Notes: a model not told the origin generated them from the letters alone. 64,000 nt of DNA from Limanda limanda (GCF_963576545.1 NC_083649.1:3242406-3306405), one strand, 5' to 3'; counted from the stretch's first letter, positions 1 to 9,988 are shown. Program-made: numbers and translations.

Positions 1-682
1 GAGCCACGGTGCTGCACACGGACTAATTGGTTCCGCAGCACTCGGAGCGCTGGGTCTTGTCACCGGGAGGAAAGCGGTCGTCATGCAAACAAACTCACGA
101 TGACAAAGTCCCCGTGCAGATGTTCGTCAGGTTCCGATCGCTGTGGTTTTGTGGATCTGGATCAACGATTCAGGAAACTGTTCCTCTGCAGTCCCCTTTT
201 AAAACCATATTTAAATTCACCACGTCCAGACTCTTATTTGGATCTGAACCAAAATTCCAATTACACACTCGTCTGTCTGTTTGTGTCTCTCATATCTAAA
301 GAGCTTCTTCTAATCAGCGTCAAACCTTGTTGTATTCTGTGCAACTTGGACTCATGATGTGTTCAATAATAATAAAATCTGAATTGATAGGCGACCCCGG
401 ACTTTGTGGCAGCAGAGACTGGGACTCATCAGCGTGCGGCTCATTCCAAACAGGCACAGAAGTACTTTAATCAAACCTCTTCCAAAAATACGTCCAGATT
501 CATCAACAGTGTCGAGGGAGAATTCAATCACTTTGAAATCCTCTTTTTCCAGGTAAAAAGCTGTCGCCAGATTCCAGAGATTATTTGAAGAGACGACTGA
601 AATATAATAAAGATTGAAACAAAGCAGGTTAGAAGCACATTTCACCTGCAGAGACAAAAGCCAAAAGTCTCATATCTCATTA
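1..682. other. Intergenic, nothing recognised
   Basis: No ORF with recognisable domain content and no terminal-repeat structure was seen. Short open frames overlap on both strands and look random. An AATAAA-like motif occurs around 368-376 but no gene could be attached to it. Confidence 0.5.
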
Positions 683-690
683 TCTCTCAT

Positions 691-951
691 CAGAGGTGTC
701 AAGTAACGAAGTACAAATACTTCGTTACCTTACTCAAGTAGAAATGTTGGGTATCTATACTTTACTGGAGTATTTATTTTTCAGACGACTTTTTACTTCT
801 ACTTCTTACATTTTCATGCAAATATCTGTACTTTCTACTCCTTACATTTAAAAAATAGACTCGTTACTCCTATTTAATTTTGGCCTGTTTTCATTCCGGT
901 TTGTCATCGTTCAAAAACACACACAAAAAAAGGCAACACGACCTTGTTACA

Positions 952-983
<32 letters not shown>

Positions 984-1350
984 TATTGGTAGTGTTGAGT
1001 CCAAAGGTCTCTTCCAACAATATATGTATTTGCATTGTAATAAAATTTTATAATTTTCAATGGGCATATTTGCAGTTCAAACGGGTAGCCTAGTGCATCC
1101 CACATTTTTCAACATAACATTTTAATATAACATTATAGTCATAGTTAAGAGTTTGTCCTTAATGGAATTTTTTTTTTCCCCTTACATTACTTTTACTTTT
1201 ATACTTTAAGTAGTTTTGAAACCAGTACTTTTACACTTTTACTTAAGTAAAAAGCTGGAGTTGATACTTCAACTTCTACAAAAGTATTTTTAAACCCTAG
1301 TATCTATACTTCTACTTGAGTAATGAATGTGAATACTTTTAACACCTCTG
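691..1350. mobile_element. Non-autonomous hAT-like element (CAGAGGTGT ends)
   Basis: The 660-bp element starts CAGAGGTGTCAA and ends TTAACACCTCTG, so the terminal inverted repeats match over about 10 bp. It is flanked by a perfect 8-bp duplication TCTCTCAT at 683-690 and 1351-1358, which is the hallmark of hAT insertion. The interior is AT-rich and full of short inverted ACTTTTACTT/AAGTA motifs, so it can fold extensively; no transposase ORF is present. The element at 31119 has the same ends. Family assignment rests on TSD length and TIR form. Confidence 0.88.
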
Positions 1351-1358
1351 TCTCTCAT

Positions 1359-1917
1359 GACTTTTCTCTTTCGGTGTGAATCCGTTTGGAGGAAGGAGAC
1401 GAGAACAAGCGCTTCCTCCCCGACTCCATGGCCACGCTGTGCAGCTGATGAGCCTCCTGAACATGTCGGATTAATACCGACCGCCTCATACAGCCTCCAT
1501 CACTTATCCACAGTCGGAGGACAAACCCGAGAGTGAAGCTGCAGATTCACGCAGAATCGACTTGAGGGAGACCGGCGGCAAAACATTTGTTGTAAACAGC
1601 GTTTTTACTCTTAAAACCGATTTTATTCCTGGAAATCACCTCCACTGAAAGAGGAAAATAGAAAATAAAAGATTTATTAAGAGTTCTTCAGGTGTTTATG
1701 ATATCAAACATCTCCAAACTTCTACTTTTTTCTCCTCCCCTGCTCTTCACTCCTTTTATTTTCAACTGTTTCATCCTCCTCTTCTCCTGCTGACTCAGCA
1801 ACTTTTCATGTCTCATTTCCTTCATTCCGTTACTCTCTTCTCTTCTCATTCTTTTTCCCTCACTTCCCTGACTCACCACATGTAACCAGATTCTACAGAT
1901 TCACATGTTTATTGAGA
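1359..1917. other. Intergenic, nothing recognised
   Basis: Mixed-composition DNA between two hAT elements. The 1688-1879 stretch is pyrimidine-rich on the + strand and gives a spurious basic open frame on the minus strand. No gene signal was seen. Confidence 0.45.
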
Positions 1918-1925
1918 TTCACACT

Positions 1926-2790
1926 CAGTGTCGCTGCTAGCCATTTCGGGGCCCTAAGCATAACTCCTTTATGATGATTTTATTAAAACGAAAAAAGGAA
2001 AATCTAAAACAGCCAAAACATACATACACACAAGTATTGGGATGTGCAAAATCTTCGTAGAAATTAAATAGTCATCAATAAATACAAACTAATAGCAGAA
2101 GTATACAAGTTAGAAATCTTCTTCAATAAATCCACACAATTTTACTTTACTTTGTAAACACACTATGTTGAACAAACACACACATTCAAGTATTGAGAAA
2201 ATCTGGGATTTTAAATGGACCTCTTCGTACTATTTCAACACGATCAGCGTCTAAAACTCGTGGCGGCCAAAGAGCAGGATCAGTTGGAGGGGCACACAGG
2301 TCTCTACATTGTCACCTGCTGATGGACTCTCAATGACAGGACTTCTCATGTAACTTTTTTTTTTTTAGCAATTAAATATATCTCTTGTTTTGTGATACAC
2401 ATGCCTAAAAGGGGCCTAATATTTCTATACTGAAATAAAATCGGCATTATAATTGTAAGCTATTTTATTTAATGACGTTATTGTTGAGGGTTGACTTGTA
2501 TTTTCTGTTCTAAACGGGTTGTTGGTAGTGACTCTTATTTTGAAAGGGGGTTTTAAAGGAAGTGGGTTCTGTGATGAGTGAAGTTGCAAAGTGAGCGGAG
2601 ACTAAACGGGTGTGCTGTCCCGAGCCCATGACCTGCTCTCGTGTCCTTGTCGACCTATGACACAACCAAACGCTCGGCTACATAATTATTATAACATGAT
2701 GATTTTTCAGTTGCCTATTTTCTGGTGCCCCCTGAGGACTTGGTGCCCTACGCACAGTGCGTAGTGCACGTTATGGGAGCGGCGGCGCTG
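1926..2790. mobile_element. hAT-like element with CAGYGYCGC ends
   Basis: The 865-bp element is flanked by the exact 8-bp duplication TTCACACT (1918-1925 and 2791-2798). Its left end CAGTGTCGCTGCTAGCC pairs imperfectly with its right end GGGAGCGGCGGCGCTG. Internal motifs such as 'ggggccctaag' near the left end and 'ggtgcccta' near the right end add a second, subterminal inverted match. No transposase-like frame survives, so it is a non-autonomous or decayed copy. Older than the other hAT copies, judging by its diverged ends. Confidence 0.8.
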
Positions 2791-2798
2791 TTCACACT

Positions 2799-3600
2799 TA
2801 GTAACTACAACGATAACGAGCTGGTTATGAATATCATGATAAAATAACACATTGTTATATCTGAATGTCGAGCCAGACAAAGGTTGTATCATCTTCACGG
2901 CTCTGACACAAACACACCACACACCAGATTTAACTGAAGAATTAGTAAAAGACTTTGGGTAAGAGTCAGAGCGGTCTAAAGAAGAGTCGATGGCAGGGAT
3001 CTGTTCTGCTGCTCCCAGGATCTGTGGAATAGTTTGAGTAAGAAATCTCAGCTGTGAACAACGGAGTTGAGCTACAACTTGTTGTTATGTTTTTAAAAGT
3101 TGCGAGTTCGAAACACAAGTAAAATAGCTGAACGTTAATTCAGGCATTTTTGGAGTGTCACCAAATGGTCTGGAGTAAAGGACTTGTCATTCAAATGTTC
3201 CACTGTCCTCCTGACCACTGTGTGTGAATTTGTTTGGTTCCGTTTCAGAAGTGTGGTACAAGCTGTCGGACAATGATCATTAATACCAAGGTCAAAACAC
3301 CACTGGCAGATATTGGTCAGGTCTGTTTGTCAGTATCACGTCAGTTGAGCTTGACTTAGCAGAATCCTTGAGGTCGGAGTGAGAGGAATGTGAAACAAGC
3401 TGTTAATGGATTTTAGATGATTTAGGATTGTTTGATGCTGTGGTCTGAATTAAGATCACCAAGCATAAACAGCTTTTGATTAATTAGAAGTGTAATTAAT
3501 TCAGCCAATTTAATTAAGGGCGTCTGTCGACTCCAATGACTGTTATTGAATTCTGAGGCCATAGATAGATTTGAAGGGAAATCAATCTAAACTAGGGATA
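2799..3600. other. Intergenic, nothing recognised
   Basis: No recognisable gene or complete mobile element. The AT-rich part at 3470-3530 contains several TTAATTAA-like steps, of no clear meaning. Confidence 0.4.
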
Positions 3601-3614
3601 CGTTGTAGCACTGG

Positions 3615-4400
3615 CGGGCTCGAGCATGTCACACCGCGGTGAGGTTTGTCTTGTCTTGGGGTTTTTGTCTCGTAACTTCCTGTTTTATTTTGAAATCCTA
3701 ACTCTCCTCTCGTTTCAGGTCACTTGCCCTTCCTCATGTGTCACCGGTCTGATTGTCTCTGATTGTTTCCACCTGTTCCCTTCACCCTCATGTGCTTATA
3801 GTCTGCGTCTCCCCTTTGTCTTGTGCCGAAGTGTTTCGTTCTTGTTCGTGCACCTAAGCCTTACCCACAGTCATTGTCGTTTTTGCCAAAGAGTTTTTGC
3901 TACGCCATGTAAGTTGTTTTCTGTTTCCTCCTTGAGAGTGATTTTTCTTTTGTTAAAGTTTTCCAGTTTAGCTTTGTTTTGTGTTGTTTGTAATCTGTTT
4001 TTCTTCCCTTTTGGAGCGATTTATGTTAAGAGAGATTTAGTTAGTTTGTTGAGCCTCCTGTTTAGGTGAGCCTTTTCTTTTGTCCCGTTCATTAGTAGTT
4101 TGGTTTTCCTCCTTCGGGAGCGCTTTTGATTTCTTGTTCTTGCCATTTGTTTGTCCTCCATCGGGGGTGATTTATGTTTAAAACCTTTTTCTTTTTGTAG
4201 CGTGTTTTGTATTTATAAGGAAGTTCTTTTCCCCCAGTTATTTCTTGCCAGGTATTATATTATTATATAGATATAGTTAGTGAGATTTTCATAGCCTTCT
4301 TGTTTGTCACTCTGCATTGAGGTTCTGAATTCAATAAAGTGTGCTGGTACGTGATATTCTCTGCTTCTGAGTCCTCATTCCAGTCCAGGCCTGACAGAGC
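3615..4400 (+). repeat. Probable decayed interspersed repeat with T-rich subrepeats
   Basis: A T-rich + strand block in which a module of the form 'tttcctcc-ttcgggagcg-atttatg' recurs in degenerate form about every 70-100 bp (near 3930, 4010, 4110, 4150). It ends near an AATAAA signal at about 4333-4338. The long open frame at 3626-4069 is Phe/Leu/Cys-rich, low complexity and has no domain, so it is treated as chance. The repeat family could not be named. Confidence 0.4.
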
Positions 4401-5245
4401 ACCCGCACGTTGAATCCGATTTTATGTAAATCGAATGATAGTTGTAAAACAAAGCTTACTTCCTGTTGCCAGTAGGTGGCGCCCTCCCTATTATTGCGTA
4501 CAGACTAATATATCTGTTCAAGTAGGCGCTCTGATGTAGCGTGAGCAATTTTGTGTAAATTGGACAATGTTACAACAACTTAATTTTCATACTGATCAGT
4601 AGGTGGCGCTATGACCCTGAAGTAATATTAATATATGGATGTGTTCAGGTCACGATTGTGATCATTGGTCAGTAGTTTGGAGCCGGTTGGATAATGCAGA
4701 GTGGATTTACATAGTACTTCCTGTTTAATTGCGAATCAGTAGGTGGTTAGGGTTAGGTGGCGCTATGACACTGAGGAAATATTTACACATAGAGCTGTTC
4801 AGGCTTAGTCTCCGATCATGTGACAGAAGTTTGATGCTGATAGGACAATGCACACTGGAGTTATGACAACATCGTGTCCTTCGCCAAAGGAGACAATGTT
4901 GTCATTGATGTGCGGCGAAGGATGATCGGTCGCCGCACATCAACGTTTACACGGTTTGAGGAAATGTCACAATTCTGACCTTGATCCAATGAGATGACTG
5001 AGCTGTTTTGCATCCAGGAGCAGTTCATCAAAGTATAAAACATGTCACTTCCTGTAGCCAGCAGGTGGCGCTGTGATTTTAAGTCATGTTGTCTGTGTAG
5101 ATGTCTTCAGGCCGAGATGCAGAAGTTCCTGTTTTGATGGCGTTTAATCAAACTTTGATGCAACGCCACGGTCACACCGTGTGATGAAATCAAATATGCC
5201 GAGGTAGTTCATATCTCTGTCTTGTTGAGATGACATTCCCAGAAG
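4400..5245 (+). repeat. Interspersed repeat, copy A, with CTCF-like motifs
   Basis: Diverged subunits each carry a 'cttcctgt-gccagyaggtggcgct' core, at about 4469, 4609, 4735 and 5058. Blocks 5020-5075 and 5158-5240 are nearly identical to 8290-8350 and 8473-8560, so this is a dispersed family present twice here. CCAGTAGGTGGCGCC at 4469-4483 and CCAGCAGGTGGCGCT at 5058-5072 match the vertebrate CTCF core consensus. A 12-bp stem (GATGTGCGGCGA) lies at about 4906-4942. Confidence 0.65.
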
Positions 5246-5400
5246 TTGCATCAGAATCAGTATTATTTTTATTGCCACGTATATTTGCATATATTGGAAA
5301 TTGCCATGGTGTGGTTGGTGCACTGTACATAAAAACAAAACAATATATACAGTAAGACACTATATAAAGTAAGAAACAATAAGTTGATCTGATGAAAGCC
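5246..5400. repeat. Fragment of a (TCAGAA)-tailed dispersed repeat
   Basis: 'catcagaatcagtatt' is followed by an 'attgccacgtat' and 'caatatatacagtaag' block. This resembles the block at 22556-22669 plus 22907-22950, which has a longer TCAGAA tail and the same 'tttattgccaag' start. It is probably the 3' end of a non-LTR retrotransposon; inferred from the shared layout of the two copies. Confidence 0.4.
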
Positions 5401-5459
5401 ATACGGCTTCCTGTTTGGTGTAGCATGTCTATCCAAAAGATAGTCCTGTAGTCGACCTC

Positions 5460-6112
5460 TGTAACTGCCGCACATTGGCAGTTTGTTTAGTTGGTTAACC
5501 TCCCGTTTTTGGTTCCTACTGGTTATAATGGCACTGGGGCGGAACTAATTGCCGCCGTCATATGTTTCTTACACCACACCTTTAAGCGACGTACCTAGCC
5601 AAACAGCGTGAAAGAAGCAGCACAATCAATAAGCTATAAATTAAAGTTAAAAGTAAAAGCACATAAGAAGAAGAAGAAAAAACTATAAAGGACAAGCAAT
5701 AAGATAAGATTCCCTCAAGTAGTAAGCAGTGGACGAGGTATGTTTATCATTTATTTATATCTAAGAAGAATGTGAACGATTTTATTGTGTTGCTTTCAAT
5801 TGCATGGTTGTGCGTGATAGTGATTTGCATACTATGTAAAGTTGTGAATATGTTTATGTAAGTTAAGTTTGTAAATGTGCAAGTTAATATTGAGCTGCGG
5901 GCTGTATGTGAGGTGTGTGTGAAGTGTTTTTTGGTGTAATGTAACACCTGTTGTGCTGCTGTAAAAACGGACATTTGCATATTGTGAATTTGTATTTATT
6001 TTCATTTATTTTTCTCTCTAAACCCAGTTCTCACGGGTTGGTTCGACCTGGAAATAAAACCCCGTTTTCTAACAAAGACCTCTGGCCTCGTGTGAACTAC
6101 TTGGGAGCTACA
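5460..6112 (+). mobile_element. Solo LTR of an LTR retroelement
   Basis: The 653-bp sequence begins TGTAACTGCC and ends GGAGCTACA, giving the TG...CA ends of an LTR, and is flanked by an exact 5-bp duplication ACCTC (5455-5459 and 6113-6117). A TATAAA lies at 5684-5689 and a polyadenylation signal AATAAA at 6053-6058, about 55 bp from the right end, as expected for a U3-R-U5 order read on the + strand. No internal gag/pol region or second LTR is present, so recombination has left a solo LTR. It sits in the decayed 3' part of a finTRIM pseudogene. Superfamily (Gypsy, ERV or Pao) cannot be decided. Confidence 0.78.
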
Positions 6113-6117
6113 ACCTC

Positions 6118-6825
6118 TGACCTAGGACACAGCTGCTGTCACGTCCTCAAAGTTCCTCAGAGGATGGATCCTGAAGCTGGATGAGTGTGTAGATTCACTG
6201 AGTGGTGACAGTGAGGGGTAGTTGTGTAGAAGCTGGTTGTGATCCTCTGTGTCTGAGAGCTGCTTCAGTTCATGGTCTTTCCTCTTCAGCTCAGTGATTT
6301 CCTGCTCCAGTCTCTCCTGAAGCTCTCTGCGTCAGAACATCTTCATCACCTCGTCGTGACGAGAGCAGATGTTCTCCTGCAGCTTCTCCGAGGGCTCCAC
6401 CAGCTTGTGCTTCTTCAATGCAGCTGACTGAAGATGAGGCTGGAGGTGTTTTCACAATAAGAGGCCAAACAATTCATACAGGACTTGAGAGCTTTCAGTT
6501 TTCTCCCAGTGCAGACATCACAGGCCACATCTTCAGGTCCAGCATAGCAGTGATCAGCAGGAGCAGCTAGGAGATCAGTCTTCTTCAGCTCCTCCAGTGA
6601 ATCAGCTAACATGGTGTTTGTCTCCAGGACAGGCCTCGGTGTGAAGGTCTGTCTACACTGAGGACAGCTGTAGCTTCCTCTCTCCTCCTCTTTGTCCCAG
6701 TGGGTGTTAATACAGCTCTTACAGTAGCTGTGTCCACAGACAGTAGTCACCGGATCCTTCAGTAGATCCACACAGATCCAACAGGAGAATCTTCCTCTGT
6801 CCAGTTGATTTTCTTGCTGCTCCAT
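6118..6825 (-). pseudogene. finTRIM (TRIM25-like) E3 ligase pseudogene
   Basis: Reading leftward from ATG at 6825 ([18 protein letters not shown]...), the first 100 or so residues form an intact C3HC4 RING ([17 protein letters not shown]), followed by a typical finTRIM linker and the first cysteines of a B-box (CDVC...CMNCLASYC). A 1-bp loss near 6446-6450 shifts the frame. In the other frame the B-box continues (KKHKLVEPSEKLQENIC) and meets a TGA at 6332-6334. An internal deletion then joins it directly to coiled-coil and post-coil finTRIM sequence (LQERLEQEITELKRK, then LLHNYPSLSPL), reaching another stop near the solo LTR. No B30.2 domain remains. finTRIMs are a teleost-expanded antiviral ubiquitin-ligase family; this copy is dead. 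An open stretch upstream (to 6906) is probably 5' leader. Confidence 0.85.
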
Positions 6826-7170
6826 TTCAGCTGCTGCCAGAGACTGTAGAACAGATTCACTTCCTCTGAACAGAAACAGATCTCTGCTCCTCCCCCTCTC
6901 GTTCACTTCCTCTTTTTCCCACGTTTTAACACACTATTGAAAAGAGCAACAGTCTGGTCTTACCTCTCCTCAGCAGCTGCTGCCCTTATGTCAAAGCGGT
7001 TAGTGGAGAGAGCGATCAATGACCAAGCGCAAGTCTCCGCGTTGCATGAGTTTTGCGTACTGCGGCAAGAATAAACGCTTCACTTCCTGCGTCTGTCATG
7101 CACCGCTGGACCACGCTCACTAATCACGCATTACGGTCCACCCCATCAAGTTAGACCCCGTAGTGAAAAC

Positions 7171-7997
7171 TTACGGAAGCGTATTGCATTCACTTGAAAA
7201 AATAAAAGAAACTCTGGGTAAAAAAAAGTTTGAAAAACAGGATTTTTCCTGTTTTTTGAACTTTTTTTTCCTGTTTTTCCGAGATAAAATCCTGTTTTTC
7301 GAGATTTTTTATTTTCTGTTTTTACGAGATAAAAATCCTGTTTTTCTGAGTTAAGTTTTCTCCGGAAAAGGCGTTCCCTTAATCCTGCCTGAAGCTCTCA
7401 CACGCATGGAGTCTGGTTGCTGCTGCATCAGCCTGAACCTGCAACAGACTAATGTAGCCGAGCAGTTTGTTCTATCATACTGTCAGGAGGCCTCAGCCGA
7501 AAGAGGACACAAGAGATGGTCATTGAATCGGGACATCACACTCGTTTATTTTCCTTCACACTTTTCTCTATCGATTGAACCCTTTTCCGTTAGAACCCCT
7601 TTCAAAACAAGAGTCCCAACTACCAACCTGCTTATAACAGGAACTACACATCAATCTTCTATAATAAAGCCACTAACGGGACAAAAATAAAAACTATCCT
7701 CTAACTATATGTAGCATATCCCCCGAAAGATGGTCGAGACTTTCGACTGATGTTTTCAGGTTTATTTGACGCTACGTCTATGGACGCTATACGTCACTTT
7801 CAAAATAAAAGCATGGAAAAAAATTTGAGCGAAAAACAGGATTTTTATCTCGGAAAAACAGGAAAAAAAAAGTTCGAAAAACAGGAAGAAAAAAAAAAAA
7901 GTTCAAAAAACAGGAAAAATCCTGTTTTTCGAACTTTTTTTTTTATTTACCCAGAGCTTTTTTTATTTTTTCAAGTGAATGCAATACGCTTCCGTAA
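7171..7997. mobile_element. Long fold-back (inverted-repeat) element
   Basis: The left end TTACGGAAGCGTATTGCATT reappears inverted at 7978-7997. The arms continue inward with 'cacttgaaaaaataaaa', 'ctctgggtaaa' and many alternating 'aaacagga / tcctgttt' blocks (7230-7350 and 7830-7940), so each arm is also internally palindromic. The central 7370-7790 part is unlike the arms and may be a separate insertion or the original core. No convincing target duplication was found. The open frames here are low-complexity by-products. Confidence 0.65.
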
Positions 7998-8029
7998 AAA
8001 TTTTATCTTCATCAAATTCAGTTTTAAAA

Positions 8030-8760
8030 CGAGGCTTACATCCTTTTGGCAGTAGGTGGTGCTATCGCTCTCACTTTACTAGACTCATAGATCTGTTCAG
8101 GTCAAAATCACTAATTTCTCTCTTCAGATCTTATAAATCTTTCATCTTTACATCTAAGACATCAGAGGATTCTAACACCATTGACACTGTGACATTAAAG
8201 CAAACTGACAACAAATAATTATTTGCTTAATGTATCCTTTGAAGTGTTCTTTCATATGTACAGCTCATTTGAGCTGTATATTATAAAGCAGCCAAGAGCA
8301 GTTCATCAAGGTTTAAAACATGTCACTTCCTGTAGCCAGCAGGTGGCGCTGTAATGATGAGTCAATATTGATATGGATCTGATCAGGGCGGGACTGTGAA
8401 TGTGTGAATGAGGTTTGAGGCTGAAAGAACAATGCAGAGAGGAGTTATAATAAACCCCTTTTTTGGCGAATCATCAAAATGTCACGCCACGGTCACACCG
8501 TGTGATGAAATCATTTATACCGAGGTGGTTGATATATCCATCTTGTTGAGATGACATTCACAGAATTTGAAGTTGTTCTAAGCCCAAGGACAAGTTCATC
8601 AGACTTATTTGTTTGTCATGAAAAGACAAGGGCCCTATCCAAAATGGCGGGCTTCCTGTTAGGCTTTTCCCATTGCACCTCAGACTTTTTTTTTTGTCTA
8701 GTCATGATACACCTGGGCTACGATTTTTGTGAAGATCGGTGAAAGCTAACTGAGGGGCTA
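8030..8760 (+). repeat. Interspersed repeat, copy B, with CTCF-like motif
   Basis: Second copy of the family at 4400-5245: 8290-8350 matches 5020-5075 and 8473-8560 matches 5158-5240 almost base for base. CCAGCAGGTGGCGCT is at 8336-8350, and a weaker 'gcagtaggtggtgct' at about 8049-8063. The copy lies directly right of the fold-back element, with its first part missing or diverged. Confidence 0.65.
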
Positions 8761-9008
8761 GGGCCCGAATTATCAATTGAAACATAAGTCAGCTCAAGTA
8801 CACAGAGAGATGATGTTACATATTAACATCAGAGTAATTATACAAAATATTTGTTTTATTATATATATATATATAAGTAATTCTGTTCACAACAACTCAA
8901 ACAGTTTGTGCTCTGATGTCGGTCGAATGACATAAACAACAGTCCTTAGATTCTTAGATCCTTTGATATGTTGATGTCACATTTCAAACTCAGGATTCTA
9001 GATCAAAG

Positions 9009-9028
9009 CCAATCGACTCTCATATAAA
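9009..9028 (+). promoter_or_regulatory. Putative core promoter of the 9-kb gene (CCAAT and TATAAA)
   Basis: CCAAT at 9009-9013 and TATAAA at 9023-9028 lie about 150 bp upstream of the first ATG of the two-exon gene model. A start site near 9050-9060 would give a 5' leader of about 125 nt. The boxes are unusually close together, so only the TATA box may be functional. Inferred from position only. Confidence 0.45.
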
Positions 9029-9179
9029 GGAGCAACAGGTCTCATGAGTCTTGTCTCAACGTTAGTAGACGACAGCTGCACGAGATTCTTCTCTCTGACC
9101 ACGTCCTGAAACCGCGACAGACGAGCGTCAGTAGACCAGCGCTTCACGGCTAAAATACTTTACAAGTTTGTCTTTTATA

Positions 9180-9233
9180 ATGGATTACCTCCTTTCATCC
9201 TCGACGGAGACGATCGACTGCTTTAGAGACACA
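9180..9233 (+). CDS. Orphan Lys/Glu-rich repeat protein, exon 1
   Basis: Proposed first coding exon of a small unrecognised gene. ATG at 9180 (TAATGG context) encodes MDYLLSSSTETIDCFRDT and runs in phase 0 into a strong donor ACA|GTAAGT at 9233/9234. Joining to the acceptor at 9517/9518 keeps the frame and gives a 150-aa protein. The exon has no signal peptide or recognisable domain. Support comes from the agreement of TATA box, start codon, consensus donor, 284-bp intron, acceptor, long open repeat exon and AATAAA. It could instead be noncoding, with the real start at the ATG at 9431 inside the intron, but that reading ignores good splice sites. Confidence 0.55.
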
Positions 9234-9517
9234 GTAAGTTTTGCTCTAAGCAGGAGAGACTTCAAAACACAACTTTTCATACTTAACTGTAGTTTTACAG
9301 ACTTTAAAAGCAGACGTGTGTAGGTTCAGCTGAACCAGATCACGGAGACAAAGGAGAAGCTGTTTGCAGTAAAAGTGCTGATGCAGCAGAACTTTAAGCT
9401 TCAGGGTCATAACATCAGATCATTTTAGATTTGAATGATATGGATTGTAGGTTTGTTCCATGTTCAGACTTTGAAGAAGATAATGTGGACACTTATGTTG
9501 TGTCTCTGTCTTTTCAG

Positions 9518-9916
9518 GAACGCGCCTTGAAGAACAAGAAGGTCAAAAAGGAGAGGAAGGAGAAGAAGAAGCTGGAAAGGAAAGAGCAACTGGAGAGAGA
9601 GAAGATTAATGAGGAGAATAAAGCACTGAAGAAGAGAGAGGAGAAGGAGGAGAATAAAGCACTGAAGAAGAGAGAGAAGGAGGAGAATAAAGCACTGAAG
9701 AAGAGAGAGAAGGAGGAGAAGGAGGAGAATAAAGCACTGAAGAAGAGAGAGAAGGAGGAGAAGGAGGAGAATAAAGCACTGAAGAAGAGAGAGAAGGAGG
9801 AGAAGGAGGAGAGAGAAGGGGAACAGAGGAGGAAGATGTTCCCCAGTTTTCTCTTTAAACGACGGAGCTACTCCTATAACCTCTCTCATCCCTCCTCTCC
9901 CTCAACCATCCCCTAA
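9518..9916 (+). CDS. Orphan Lys/Glu-rich repeat protein, exon 2
   Basis: The acceptor 'ctgtcttttcag' at 9505-9517 opens an exon of 132 codons ending in TAA at 9914-9916. After a basic lead (ERALKNKKVKKERKEKKK), the unit ENKALKKRE recurs five times with 2-8 residue K/E spacers; the DNA repeats in steps of about 27-39 bp, always multiples of three. The composition predicts a long, highly charged alpha helix or coiled coil of 'KEKE' type. The tail changes character to MFPSFLFKRRSYSYNLSHPSSP and ends PSTIP, which is not repeat-like and might be a sorting or binding tail. No family is recognised and no function is proposed. Repeat number is likely polymorphic. Confidence 0.6.
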   Translation, partial: ERALKNKKVKKERKEKKKLERKEQLEREKINEENKALKKREEKEENKALKKREKEENKALKKREKEEKEENKALKKREKEEKEENKALKKREKEEKEEREGEQRRKMFPSFLFKRRSYSYNLSHPSSPSTIP

Positions 9917-9982
9917 TCCTCACCCTCCCCCTCCTTCCTCACACCTCTATACTTTCATACTATGGGAAAATAGAAAATGAGA

Positions 9983-9988
9983 AATAAA
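9983..9988 (+). terminator. Polyadenylation signal AATAAA for the 9-kb gene
   Basis: AATAAA lies 67 bp after the stop codon at 9916 and precedes a T-rich stretch (10006-10025). Suitable spacing for a short 3' UTR. Confidence 0.5.

Noticed and set aside
3626..4069. 147-codon + strand ORF
   Set aside because: Phe/Leu/Cys-rich, no domain, within a T-rich degenerate repeat; not convincing as a protein.
7406..7690. 94-codon ORF in the middle of the fold-back element
   Set aside because: No domain, ordinary composition, bounded by repeat arms; no splice or promoter evidence.
9431..9517. ATG at 9431 as the start of the 9-kb gene
   Set aside because: It lies inside the proposed intron; the spliced model uses consensus donor and acceptor in phase and a TATA-linked ATG. 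Not fully excluded without transcripts.
9464..9889. 141-codon minus-strand Leu-rich ORF
   Set aside because: Antisense of the Lys/Glu repeat exon (AAG/GAG reads as CTT/CTC); poly-Leu is compositional.
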